A DNA stretch of 59,977 nt. Source: Micromonospora sp. CPCC 205371 (GTDB taxonomy: Bacteria > Actinomycetota > Actinomycetes > Mycobacteriales > Micromonosporaceae). Shown one piece after another: positions 33,823 to 41,775 of the stretch (the stretch's first letter is position 1; each line of letters begins with the position of its first letter). Where the stretch lies: positions 19,120 to 79,096 of the forward strand of contig NZ_JAIBNX010000010.1 in NCBI RefSeq assembly GCF_026130045.1, given 5' to 3'. A program made the translations under genes and the position numbers. Below the pieces are notes generated by a model, which searched no databases, was not told the origin of the DNA, and worked only from the letters and a program-made list of their open reading frames with translations.

Positions 33823-34473
33823 TCAGCCACGCAGGTACGCCAGCACCGCCCGGACGCGGCGGTGGTCGTCTTGGTCGGGCGGCAGGTCCAGCTTGGTCAG
33901 CAGGCTGCCGATGTGCTTCGCCACGGCCGCCTCGCTGACCACGAGCGCGCGGGCGATCGCGGCGTTCGACCGGCCCTCCGCCATCAGTGCGAGCACCTCC
34001 CGCTCGCGCGGGCTCAGCAGGGCCACGGGATCGCGCCGCCGGCGCAGCAGCTGCCGGACCACCTCCGGGTCGACGACGGTGTGCCCGCTGGCGACCCGGT
34101 CCAGCGCGTCGACGAACTCGACCACGTCGCCGATGCGGTCCTTCAGCAGGTATCCGACGCCGCCCGTGCCCGGCCGCGCCGACTCCAGCAGCTCCGCCGC
34201 GTACGTCTGCTCGACGTACTGGCTCAGGATGAGCACCGGCAGCTCGGGATCGGCGTGCCGGAGCCGGATCGCGGCCTGCAATCCCTCGTCCGTGAAGGAC
34301 GGCGGCATCCGCACGTCGGTGACGACGATGTCCGGCCGGTGCGCGCGGACGGCCGCCACGAGCGCGCCGGCGTCGCCGACCGCCGCGACCACCTCGTGCC
34401 CGAAGCGGGTGACCAGGCCGACGATGCCTTCCCGGATGAGCACGCCGTCTTCGGCGACGATCACTCGCGCCAT
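33823..34473 (-). CDS. NarL/LuxR-family response regulator
   Basis: A 216-residue response regulator. The receiver domain has acidic residues E8-D9, phosphoacceptor D53 in VVTDVRMPP and a conserved lysine in GYLLKDR. The C-terminal LuxR helix-turn-helix reads LLSPREREVLALMAEGRSNAAIARALVVSEAAVAKHIGSLLTKLDL. It overlaps its cognate kinase gene by 13 bases. Targets are unknown. The genes immediately upstream on the same strand are the kinase and the MauE gene. Confidence 0.93.
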   Translation of the reverse strand: MARVIVAEDGVLIREGIVGLVTRFGHEVVAAVGDAGALVAAVRAHRPDIVVTDVRMPPSFTDEGLQAAIRLRHADPELPVLILSQYVEQTYAAELLESARPGTGGVGYLLKDRIGDVVEFVDALDRVASGHTVVDPEVVRQLLRRRRDPVALLSPREREVLALMAEGRSNAAIARALVVSEAAVAKHIGSLLTKLDLPPDQDDHRRVRAVLAYLRG

Positions 34474-35708
34474 GCGTCCGGTACTCCGGTGAACTCGACC
34501 TGGAGCACCGTGGGCCCGCCGGGCGGGCTCGACAGCGCGACCGTGCCGTCGACGGCGGCCACCCGGTCGACCACGCCGGCGAGGCCGGTGCCCGCGTCCG
34601 GGTCGGCGCCGCCCGTGCCGTCGTCCTCCACCCGCATTCGCACGCGTCCCTCCACAATGGATGCTGTGACGGAGGCGCGGCTGGCGCCGCTGTGCTTGGC
34701 CACGTTGGCGAGCGCCTCGACCACGACGAAGTACGCGGTGACCTCGACCGGCCGGGGCAGGCGCCCGGGCAGGCTGATGTCGACGTCGACCGGTACCGGC
34801 GAGCGGCCCGCGACGTCCTCGACGGCCGCGACCAGGCCGCGGTCCGCGAGCACCTGCGGGTGTACGCCCCGGATCAGCTCGCGCAGCTCGGTCAGCGCCT
34901 GCTTGGCCAGCTCGTGTGCCTTGGCGAGCTGCTCGGCCGCCGGCGAGCCAGCCGGCAGCTCCAACCGGGCCAGGCCGAGGTGCATGTTCATGGCCACGAG
35001 CCGCTGCTGGGCGCCGTCGTGCAGGTCGCGCTCGATCCGGCGGCGCTCGATCTCGAACGCGTCGACCAGCCGTGCCCGCGATCGGGTCACCTCGACCAGC
35101 CGCTCGCCAAGGTCGGTCTCGCGCGGAGCCAGCAGTGCCCGGGCCAGCGCGGCGCGTGCGCCGGCCCAGGCGGTCACCGGATAGGGCGCGGCGAGCACGA
35201 GGACGATGCCGCACAGGGCCACCAGGTACCGCAGCGGCTCGTCCGGATCGAGGATCGGGTAGAACAGGAACGTCACGGGGTACCAGACCGCGAACACGAC
35301 CACCAATCCGTCCATCCAGCACAGGACGCCGCCCGAGACGATCGCGTGGCCGAACTCCCGCCAGGTCGCCTGCTCCCGCAGCCGCACCCGCAGGCGGTGC
35401 CGCCAGCCGGGCCGGTCGAGCGGCTCGTGGGGGTCGTCCACCGGGTACCCGTCGACGAGCCGCAGGCGCCGCCGCTCCAGCCGGGCGACCGGGACCGCAC
35501 AGGCGATGACCGGGGTGTAAGCGGCCACGCCGATGGCGAACTCCAGCAGCGTGAGCTCGCCGGCGAGCAGCTGCGACGCGGCGAGGATGCCGGTGCACCC
35601 CAGCAGGGCGCCGGTGGCCAGGTAGAGCACGGACCGCCACGGCCACGAGCTGCGCAGGAACCGCGTCGGCCGCAGCGTGAGCGCATCCAGCGCGGTGCGG
35701 ACCGGCAT
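34461..35708 (-). CDS. HisKA_3-type sensor histidine kinase
   Basis: A 415-residue membrane kinase with four to five hydrophobic segments in the first 185 residues. The dimerisation/phosphoacceptor helix has H230 in IERDLHDGAQQRL. The HATPase domain has VVEALANVAKHS, VEDDGTGGADPDAGTGLAGVVDRVAAVDG. The short loops leave little room for an extracellular sensor, so it may sense the membrane itself. ATG 35708 is chosen; a GTG at 35717 would add three residues, and neither has a clear ribosome binding site. Confidence 0.9.
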   Translation of the reverse strand: MPVRTALDALTLRPTRFLRSSWPWRSVLYLATGALLGCTGILAASQLLAGELTLLEFAIGVAAYTPVIACAVPVARLERRRLRLVDGYPVDDPHEPLDRPGWRHRLRVRLREQATWREFGHAIVSGGVLCWMDGLVVVFAVWYPVTFLFYPILDPDEPLRYLVALCGIVLVLAAPYPVTAWAGARAALARALLAPRETDLGERLVEVTRSRARLVDAFEIERRRIERDLHDGAQQRLVAMNMHLGLARLELPAGSPAAEQLAKAHELAKQALTELRELIRGVHPQVLADRGLVAAVEDVAGRSPVPVDVDISLPGRLPRPVEVTAYFVVVEALANVAKHSGASRASVTASIVEGRVRMRVEDDGTGGADPDAGTGLAGVVDRVAAVDGTVALSSPPGGPTVLQVEFTGVPDAWRE

Positions 35709-35754
35709 GCTTCGCACGGTACCGGCGGGGGCGGCCTCGGCGCGGTAGTGCTGG

Positions 35755-36330
35755 TTATACCTTCCGGATCGCGCCCGGCCCCGCGGGTGCGAAGAGCGCC
35801 ATCAGGTCGTCGAGGTACGCCACGGTGAACGCGGCCACCAGCCCCAGTGGCACCGCGACCGCGGCCGCCTGGCCGGTCATCGTGGTCCCGCTCCACGCCG
35901 CGTACCCGCCCGCAGTGGCCACGGCGATGAGCGCGGCGTTGCGCACGACGTGGTGGCGGCGGAACGGCGTCGGGGCGGTACCGCCGAAGCACCGGCACTC
36001 CGCGGCCGTGCCCCGCCGCAGGACCAGCGCCACCGCCACCGTGAACGCCGCCAGCAGCGCCCCGCCCAGCAGGAAGCCGGCGGCGGTGAACGGCGATCCC
36101 GGCACCGGCAGCAACAGCACCGGTACCGCCGCCTCGGCGGGCACCACGACGGCGGCGGCCGGGCGGACCCGCGCGCCCGGCAGCCGGGCCATGCCGCGCC
36201 ACGCTTCCTCCAACGCCCGGAACTCCCGGCCGCCGCGCACTTTGCCGGCGACCGAGAGCACGAACGTGAGACCGATCAGGCACTGGGCGAAGAGCAACAG
36301 GTACGGCACGGTCGGCACTCCGGTGATCAT
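35755..36330 (-). CDS. MauE-type redox-associated membrane protein
   Basis: A 191-residue polytopic membrane protein of the MauE/DoxX-like family with about four helices. The start YLLLFAQCLIGLTFVLSVAGK and the CxC motif C112-R-C114 followed by FGG are characteristic. MauE is required with the thioredoxin-like MauD to form disulfides in the methylamine dehydrogenase light chain, and related proteins act in other periplasmic oxidation systems. Here it neighbours a CxxC redoxin and a six-cysteine peptide, not methylamine dehydrogenase subunits. Its start is 19 bp from the divergent signal peptidase gene. Confidence 0.85.
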   Translation of the reverse strand: MITGVPTVPYLLLFAQCLIGLTFVLSVAGKVRGGREFRALEEAWRGMARLPGARVRPAAAVVVPAEAAVPVLLLPVPGSPFTAAGFLLGGALLAAFTVAVALVLRRGTAAECRCFGGTAPTPFRRHHVVRNAALIAVATAGGYAAWSGTTMTGQAAAVAVPLGLVAAFTVAYLDDLMALFAPAGPGAIRKV

Positions 36331-36349
36331 GTGTCGCTACGGTGGTGTC

Positions 36350-36862
36350 GTGGATGGACTGACGCTTCCGCTGGTCGTCGCTGGCGCCCTGGCGGTACTG
36401 GGCGCCGGCCTGCTCCTGGTGACCCGCGCGGTGCTGCAGGTCGTGGGCGTGCAGGGCGACAGCATGACGCCCACGTACCAGCACGGCGACCAGCTCCTGG
36501 TGCTGCGGCGCGGGTTCCGGCGGCGGCTGCGGGTCGGCGCCGTCGTCGTCTGCCTGCCGCCGCCCGGCGTGATCATCCCGGACGGCGAGAGGGTGGCCCG
36601 CAGCCAGCTGATCGTGAAGCGGGTGGCCGGCCTGCCGGACGGCATGCTCTACGTGCTCGGCGACGCGCCCCAGCACAGCATGGACTCGCGGATGTTCGGC
36701 CCGCTGACGCCCGACCTGGTGCGGGGCGTGGTCGTCCGGCGCCTGCGGTCCGAGCGGTCCGAGTCGTCACCGTCGGCCTCAGCCCGCCGCGACCGGATCG
36801 GCGGCGCGAACGGTGCCGATGGGACCGACCGGGCCGAGGGACCGCTGGGGCGGCACGGGTAG
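36350..36862 (+). CDS. S26-family signal peptidase
   Basis: A 170-residue membrane peptidase. A single N-terminal helix, LPLVVAGALAVLGAGLLLVTRAVL, precedes the catalytic serine S38 in VQGDSMTPTY. The general-base lysine is K90 in LIVKRVAGLPDG, and the box E-like GDAPQHSMDSRMFG follows. All catalytic residues are intact, but the protein is small, as in dedicated peptidases of peptide clusters. GTG 36350 is preferred; an ATG at 36329 is possible. The last 84 bases overlap the convergent redoxin gene. Confidence 0.85.
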   Translation: MDGLTLPLVVAGALAVLGAGLLLVTRAVLQVVGVQGDSMTPTYQHGDQLLVLRRGFRRRLRVGAVVVCLPPPGVIIPDGERVARSQLIVKRVAGLPDGMLYVLGDAPQHSMDSRMFGPLTPDLVRGVVVRRLRSERSESSPSASARRDRIGGANGADGTDRAEGPLGRHG

Positions 36863-37402
36863 GTCCGCGATGCCGTTGCTGGCCGCGGCCACCTTGCCGT
36901 CCGGGTCGACCAGGTAGAACGCGGGAAACGCGGCCACCTGGAAGGTCGTCTGGAGCGTACCGTCGAGCGGCTCGTGCACGATCAGCGCCGCGCTGCCGGC
37001 CACGCCGAGCGACTCGGCCAGCTCGGCGGCGGACTTGTCGTTCGGGTCGGTCGCGGCGCGCAGGCGGGTGAACACCACGAGCACGGCCGCGGGGCCACCG
37101 ACCGCCGTGGCGAGGCGTTCACGTACCGCCGGGAGCTGCTCGGTGCACGCGGCGCAGTCCGGTGCCATGAAGACGACCAGAGCGCCGTCACCGCGTAGCG
37201 TGGCGGTCGACACGACGACGCCCCGCTCGCTGGTGGCGCTGAACTCCGGCACGGTGGCACCGACGGGGATCGTCCGGGTCGGCGCGTTGGCGGCGAGCTG
37301 CTCGGAGTGTTCGCGCAGCCTGCGGATGACGCCGAAGGTGAGCAGCAGATTCAGCAGGACGAGCGCGGTGAGGACGACGATGGCGGCGACAATGGTGGGC
37401 AT
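36779..37402 (-). CDS. membrane-anchored thioredoxin-like protein (TlpA/MauD type)
   Basis: A 207-residue protein with one N-terminal transmembrane helix, IVAAIVVLTALVLLNLLLTFGVI, and an extracytoplasmic thioredoxin fold. VPEFSATSERG is the redoxin-like entry, the active site is C83-A-A-C86 in FMAPDCAACTEQ, and a cis-proline-like AAFPAFYLVDPDG follows. Such proteins oxidise or isomerise disulfides outside the membrane, often with a MauE partner. The gene lies 87 bp downstream of the six-cysteine peptide gene on the same strand and is probably co-transcribed with it. Confidence 0.88.
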   Translation of the reverse strand: MPTIVAAIVVLTALVLLNLLLTFGVIRRLREHSEQLAANAPTRTIPVGATVPEFSATSERGVVVSTATLRGDGALVVFMAPDCAACTEQLPAVRERLATAVGGPAAVLVVFTRLRAATDPNDKSAAELAESLGVAGSAALIVHEPLDGTLQTTFQVAAFPAFYLVDPDGKVAAASNGIADLPVPPQRSLGPVGPIGTVRAADPVAAG

Positions 37403-37489
37403 TGGGCTTCACTCCTGAGTGGACGGTCGAACAACGGTGGGTCGCGGCCGGGCGCGAGGTCCGGCCGCGGCGGGGTCACCGGCTGGGGC

Positions 37490-37678
37490 TCAGCACCAAT
37501 CGCCCCACCACCCAGCGCAGCTCGGGCCCCCACCGGTGCGCCACTTGAACTTCGTGGTGGTGTACCGGCAGCACATGGGCACCTGGCCGCAGCCGGGGTT
37601 GCAGACGGCGGACGCGGTGGTCTTGGGCAGCACCATCGCGAGGAGCCGGTCGGCGAGCGCGCCGACGTGTCTGGTCAT
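37490..37678 (-). CDS. 62-residue six-cysteine peptide precursor (candidate secreted disulfide-rich peptide)
   Basis: A 62-residue open frame begins at ATG 37678 with a strong GGAGGG (37684-37689) six bases upstream. Residues 1-24 form a leader, MTRHVGALADRLLAMVLP then KTTASA, whose A-S-A fits type I signal-peptidase cleavage. The remaining 38 residues contain exactly six cysteines at 26, 30, 36, 37, 54 and 62, four tryptophans at 46, 57, 58 and 61, and end in GWWGDWC. Six cysteines suit three disulfides. Downstream genes encode a CxxC redoxin and MauE, with an S26 peptidase and an ABC exporter near by. I recognise no family. It is not a methylamine dehydrogenase light chain, which is longer with more cysteines. 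Confidence 0.7.
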   Translation of the reverse strand: MTRHVGALADRLLAMVLPKTTASAVCNPGCGQVPMCCRYTTTKFKWRTGGGPSCAGWWGDWC

Positions 37679-37726
37679 AAACGTCCCTCCAATCATGATC
37701 AATGTCCTGCTGGATGGAACGTATGC

Positions 37727-37747
37727 ACCTCCGGTACACGTGGAGGT
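37727..37747. promoter_or_regulatory. inverted repeat upstream of the six-cysteine peptide gene
   Basis: ACCTCC at 37727-37732 and GGAGGT at 37742-37747 form a six-base inverted repeat with a nine-base loop. It lies about 50 bp upstream of the peptide start, in the 175-bp divergent spacer shared with the BTAD regulator gene. It is a candidate binding site for that regulator; position is the only evidence. Confidence 0.35.
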
Positions 37748-37825
37748 ACAGCGTCGATACATCGCCGTGACCCGGAGGGCCCTTGCCGACCGCCGGGCAC
37801 GTGTCTAATGTGACCCGACGGGGGG

Positions 37826-37840
37826 CCTTGATCTTCAAGG
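37826..37840. promoter_or_regulatory. perfect palindrome just upstream of the BTAD regulator start
   Basis: CCTTGA-TCT-TCAAGG is a perfect 6-3-6 inverted repeat. Its 3' half overlaps the AAGGGA that serves as ribosome binding site for the TTG start at 37854. A bound protein or an RNA hairpin here would block translation or transcription, so autoregulation is possible. Confidence 0.4.
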
Positions 37841-37853
37841 GATTGAGGCACAT

Positions 37854-39680
37854 TTGGTACTCCAGTTTCAGGTGCTCGGCCCGGTGCGATTCGGCGCGAC
37901 CGGGCACGACGATCAACGGGGCGCGGTGGGCCCGCGCAAACCGCGGGCGATGCTCGCCACGCTGCTGCTATCCGCCAACGAGCGGGTCTCGCTCGACCGG
38001 CTCGTCGGCGAGTTGTGGGACTGCCCGCCCCGTTCGGCGGTCGCCAACATCCGCACGTACGCCAGCGGCCTGCGCCGCGTGCTCGGCGAGGTGGACGCCG
38101 GCGACAGGCTGGTCGCGAGCCCATCCGGGTACCTGCTGCGGGTCGAGCCGCACGAGCTGGACCTGCAGCGGTTCCACGCCGCCACCGAGGCTGGCCGGTC
38201 CGCGCTTGTCCGCGACGACTACGCGGCGGCGGCGTCCCGGTTTCGCGAGGCGCTGGACCTGTGGCGCGGCGCGCCGGTGGAAGACGTCGACCCCGGCCCC
38301 GACCTCGCCACCCGGATCGCCCTGCTGGAAGAGCAGCACCTCGCGGTCATCGAAGACCTCATGGAGGCGCGGCTCGCGACGGGCGAGCACGCCGCGGTGA
38401 CCGCCGAGCTGCGGCTACTGGTGACGGCCCACCCGTTCCGGGAACGCCTGCACCACCAGCTCATGCTCGCGCTGTACCGGTCGGGTGACGCGCCCGCGGC
38501 CCTCTCCGCGTACGCGCGGGCACGCGCGGTGCTCGCCGAGCAGCTCGGCATCGAGCCGGGCGCCCAGCTGGTCGCCCTGCACCAGGCGATCCTGCGGCGC
38601 GCTCCGGAGCTGTCGCCGCCGGGCGCCCCCGACCCGCCGGCGGTCGCGGGCGCGCCCGCACGGGCTGCCCAGCCGCCGCCGCAGCTTCCGTCCCGCCCGG
38701 CGGGGTTCGTGGGCCGGGCGCGGGAGCTGGCGGTGCTCCGGGAGGCCTGCGCCGCTACGGACCGGCCGCCGGTCGTGGTCGTGCACGGCCCCAGCGGCAT
38801 CGGCAAGACGGCGCTGGTCATCCGCGCCGGGCACCTGCTGGCCAGCCGGTACCCGGACGGGCAGCTCTACCTCGACCTGCGTGGCGACGGTGCCGGCGCG
38901 CCGGGCGTCGATCCCGCCCACGCGCTCGGCCGGCTGCTGCGCGGGCTGGGCTCGCCACCCGGCGGCGTGCCCGGCGACCTGGCCGAGGCGGCCGCGACGT
39001 TCCGGTCCCAGACGGCGGCGCTGCGGCTGCTCATCGTCTTGGACGGGGCGGCCGGCGTCGACCAGGTACGCCCGCTGCTGCCGGCCGGGCCGGGCTGCGC
39101 GGTACTCGTCACCAGCAACCGCCCGATGTGCGCCCTCGACGCCACCCGGCTGCGCCTGGAGCGGCTCGGCGTCGCGGAGGGTGCGCGCCTGCTCGGCCTG
39201 GTCGCGGGCGAGGAGCGGGTGGCGGCCGACCCGCCGACGGTGGCGCGGCTGGTCGCGCTGTGCGACGGCAACCCGCTCGCGCTGCGGATCGCCGGTGCCC
39301 GGCTGGCCGCCCGCGGCGACTGGACCCTCGCGGACCTGGCTGGCCGGCTCGCCGACGAGCGCGGCCGCCTCGACGAGCTGCGCGCCGACGACCTCGCGCT
39401 GCGCTCCAGCTTCCGGGCGAGCTACGGCGAGCTCGCCGGCAGCGCCGACCCCGACGACCGGGCCGCCGCGACCGCGCTGCGGACTGTCGCGGTGCTACGG
39501 GTACCGGAGTTCCCCGGCGTCCTGGCGGCAGCCATGATCGGCACGTCGGAGCGGCGCGCGGTGGCCCTCCTCGACCGCCTGACCGAGGCGAACCTGCTGG
39601 AGGCGGTGACCCCGACGACGTTTCACGTGCCGGACCTGCTGCGGCTGTTCCTCACCGAGCTGGCTCAGACCGGGGCGTAG
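37854..39680 (+). CDS. AfsR/SARP-like BTAD regulator with NB-ARC ATPase domain
   Basis: A 608-residue regulator. Residues 1-100 form an OmpR-type winged helix (LQFQVLGPVRF, RKPRAMLATLLLSANERVSLDRLVGELW). Residues 100-245 form the bacterial transcriptional activation domain (LDLQRFHAATEAG, EQLGIEPGAQLVALHQAIL). An NB-ARC domain follows with Walker A GPSGIGKT at 312-319. It lacks the C-terminal TPR region of full AfsR. The TTG start is unusual but is the only codon that gives the conserved opening. It diverges from the peptide gene and converges with the ABC exporter (16-bp overlap), so it is the likely pathway activator. Confidence 0.9.
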   Translation: MVLQFQVLGPVRFGATGHDDQRGAVGPRKPRAMLATLLLSANERVSLDRLVGELWDCPPRSAVANIRTYASGLRRVLGEVDAGDRLVASPSGYLLRVEPHELDLQRFHAATEAGRSALVRDDYAAAASRFREALDLWRGAPVEDVDPGPDLATRIALLEEQHLAVIEDLMEARLATGEHAAVTAELRLLVTAHPFRERLHHQLMLALYRSGDAPAALSAYARARAVLAEQLGIEPGAQLVALHQAILRRAPELSPPGAPDPPAVAGAPARAAQPPPQLPSRPAGFVGRARELAVLREACAATDRPPVVVVHGPSGIGKTALVIRAGHLLASRYPDGQLYLDLRGDGAGAPGVDPAHALGRLLRGLGSPPGGVPGDLAEAAATFRSQTAALRLLIVLDGAAGVDQVRPLLPAGPGCAVLVTSNRPMCALDATRLRLERLGVAEGARLLGLVAGEERVAADPPTVARLVALCDGNPLALRIAGARLAARGDWTLADLAGRLADERGRLDELRADDLALRSSFRASYGELAGSADPDDRAAATALRTVAVLRVPEFPGVLAAAMIGTSERRAVALLDRLTEANLLEAVTPTTFHVPDLLRLFLTELAQTGA

Positions 39681-41479
39681 CCCTCGGCCTGGGCCTCGAA
39701 GAGAGCCGCGTAGGGGCCCTGCCGCGCCATCAACGCCTCGTGGGTGCCCTGCTCGGCCACCTCGCCCGCCGACAGGGTCACGATCAGGTCGGCGCCGCGA
39801 AGCGTGCCCAGGCGGTGCGAGATCAGCAGGCTGGTGCGGCCGGCCCGGTACTCCCGCAGCCGCACGTGGATGTCGCGCTCCGCCTCGGCGTCCAGGCCCG
39901 CGCTCGGCTCGTCGAGGATCAGCAGGTCGCGCACCGACGGCAGGATGGCCCGCGCGATCGCCACCCGCTGCCACTGCCCGCCCGACAGCAGCACACCCGG
40001 GTCGTCGGAGTCGTCGTCCAGTTCGAGCACGCGAGACAGCATCGTGCCGTACCCGCGCGGCAGCCCCGCGAGCACGCCGTCGACGCCGGCGCGGCGGGCC
40101 GCGTCCCGTATCCGCCCGAGGTCGCCTTCCGGTACCCGGTCGGGGCCGTCCGGGGGCACGTCGCCGAGCCAGATGTTCTCCGCGGCGGTCATCTCGTACG
40201 TCATGTAATCCTGGAACACCGCGCCGATGCGGGTCCGCAGTTCGGCCACCGGAAACTCGCGCAGGTCGACGCCGTCCCACAGGATCGCGCCCCGGGTCGG
40301 GTCGTAGAACCGGCACAGCAGCTTCACGAGCGTGCTCTTACCGGCGCCGTTGTGCCCGACCAGCGCCACCGACCGTCCACTGGGGATGGACAGGTTCACG
40401 CCGCGTAGCACCCACGGATGCTCCGGCCCGTACCGGAACCACACGTCGCGCAGCTCGATGCCGCGCCGCAGCGGGGGCACCGGCCGCGGCTCGCGGGGCG
40501 CCGGCAGGTCGGGCGCGACCATGACGACGCCCTCGTAGTGCCCGAGCATCAGCATCGCGTTGTGCAGCCCCGCGATGTGCCCGATCACGGCGGTCAGGCC
40601 GCCCTGTACACCCGCCACCGCCGCGACGAAGACCGCGACGTCGCCGACGGACAGCGCACCCGACCGCGCCGCGCCGACCGCCCAGACCAGCCCGGCGCCG
40701 GCGGTCGCGGCGCCGAGCACCGCGAGCACGCCCTGCGTGCGCACCTCCCGGCGGTCGTGTACGCGCCGCGCGCCGTGCGCGGCCCTCAGCTCGCCGAGCA
40801 TCCGGCTGCGGAAGAGCCCGCCGAGCCGCAGCAGGCGCAGCTCCTTGGCGGCCGGCAGGCTGGTCAGCAGGCCGGCGTAGAACATCTCGCGGCGCCAGCC
40901 GGGCGTGATGTCCCACAGCAGCTTGGCCCGCTGCCGGCTCAGTCGGATCTCGGCCACCAGCGCCGGGATCGCGCTGAGCGCGACCAGCCCGGTCATGGTG
41001 GGGCTGAGCACGGCTAGCGCGCCCAGGAAGCCGGCGAGCTGCACGGAGCCCTGCACCAGGCCGAGCACCCCGTCGACGCTGCGCGCGGGCGCGTCCCGGC
41101 CGGCCTGTTCGGCGAGGCGCAGCGTGTTCTGGAACTCGGCCTCCTCCAGGCGGCGCAGCCCGGTCAGCCGGTCGGTCGCCCGGTACAGCTCGCCGAGCGC
41201 CACCATCGCCGCCGACCGGCCCACCTGCGCCCGCACGTACTCGTTGAGGTGCGGCACCACGGCGGTGCCGACCGCCGCCGCGGCGAGGGCGGCCACCGGG
41301 CCCGCGATCGCCCCGGCCGACGGGTCGACGATCCGGTCGAGGACCAGCTTCGTAAGCCACGCGACCAGCACCGGGAGCGTGCCGGCGACCGGCGCGAGCG
41401 CCACGAAAACGATCAAGTTCACGCGCCCGGCCCGCCACACCACCGCGACCGCACGGGCGACGCGCGCGATGCCCGTCAT
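39665..41479 (-). CDS. ABC exporter with fused membrane and ATPase domains
   Basis: A 604-residue exporter half-transporter. The N-terminal membrane domain of about six helices spans residues 1-320. The ATPase domain has Walker A GHNGAGKST at 375-383, signature LLSGGQWQR, Walker B LLILDEPSAGLD and H-loop ISHRLGT. It lacks the N-terminal C39 peptidase domain of bacteriocin exporters, so leader removal would need a separate enzyme such as the nearby S26 peptidase. An acidic insertion, LELDDDSDDPG, precedes the signature. ATG 41479 is chosen; a longer start at 41536 lacks support. Confidence 0.9.
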   Translation of the reverse strand: MTGIARVARAVAVVWRAGRVNLIVFVALAPVAGTLPVLVAWLTKLVLDRIVDPSAGAIAGPVAALAAAAVGTAVVPHLNEYVRAQVGRSAAMVALGELYRATDRLTGLRRLEEAEFQNTLRLAEQAGRDAPARSVDGVLGLVQGSVQLAGFLGALAVLSPTMTGLVALSAIPALVAEIRLSRQRAKLLWDITPGWRREMFYAGLLTSLPAAKELRLLRLGGLFRSRMLGELRAAHGARRVHDRREVRTQGVLAVLGAATAGAGLVWAVGAARSGALSVGDVAVFVAAVAGVQGGLTAVIGHIAGLHNAMLMLGHYEGVVMVAPDLPAPREPRPVPPLRRGIELRDVWFRYGPEHPWVLRGVNLSIPSGRSVALVGHNGAGKSTLVKLLCRFYDPTRGAILWDGVDLREFPVAELRTRIGAVFQDYMTYEMTAAENIWLGDVPPDGPDRVPEGDLGRIRDAARRAGVDGVLAGLPRGYGTMLSRVLELDDDSDDPGVLLSGGQWQRVAIARAILPSVRDLLILDEPSAGLDAEAERDIHVRLREYRAGRTSLLISHRLGTLRGADLIVTLSAGEVAEQGTHEALMARQGPYAALFEAQAEGYAPV

Positions 41480-41609
41480 GGTCGCGAAGCTAGGAAGCCG
41501 CCATCCAGCGTGAGCTACAGCCCGGATACATTCCACCCGCCGAATGCGGCGGCGTGCTCACACACCGCGGCGGCCCGCTCCCGCGCTCCCGCGCGCTCCC
41601 CGCGCCGTC

Positions 41610-41685
41610 GATCAAGGGCGAATGCACGTGGTTGGATCTCTTTTCCGCGTGCGTTTGCCCTTGATCGATGGATTTGCCCTTGATC
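41610..41685 (+). repeat. 76-bp palindromic element, copy A
   Basis: Two 22-base arms, 41610-41631 and 41645-41666, pair with only a few transitions around a 13-base loop TTGGATCTCTTTT. Both outer ends are GATCAAGGGC or its complement. A third half-site, TTTGCCCTTGATC, follows at 41673-41685. Copies B and C have the same length and layout. Confidence 0.85.
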
Positions 41686-41775
41686 GGCGCGGGCCTGCGG
41701 TGCTCGCGGCCGTCGCCGGCGGCCTTGGGCGTTTGTTATCGGGCGATTTTTGCCGTGCGGGAAGGTGTTACGCCG

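Noticed and set aside
37490-37678. Sortase signal in the peptide leader (LPKTT)
   Set aside because: The motif lies in the leader, not near the C-terminus. It lacks LPxTG and has no following hydrophobic tail or basic end.
37490-37678. Methylamine dehydrogenase light chain (MauA)
   Set aside because: MauA is about twice as long with about twelve cysteines, and no heavy subunit or MauG is present, although MauE and MauD-like genes are.
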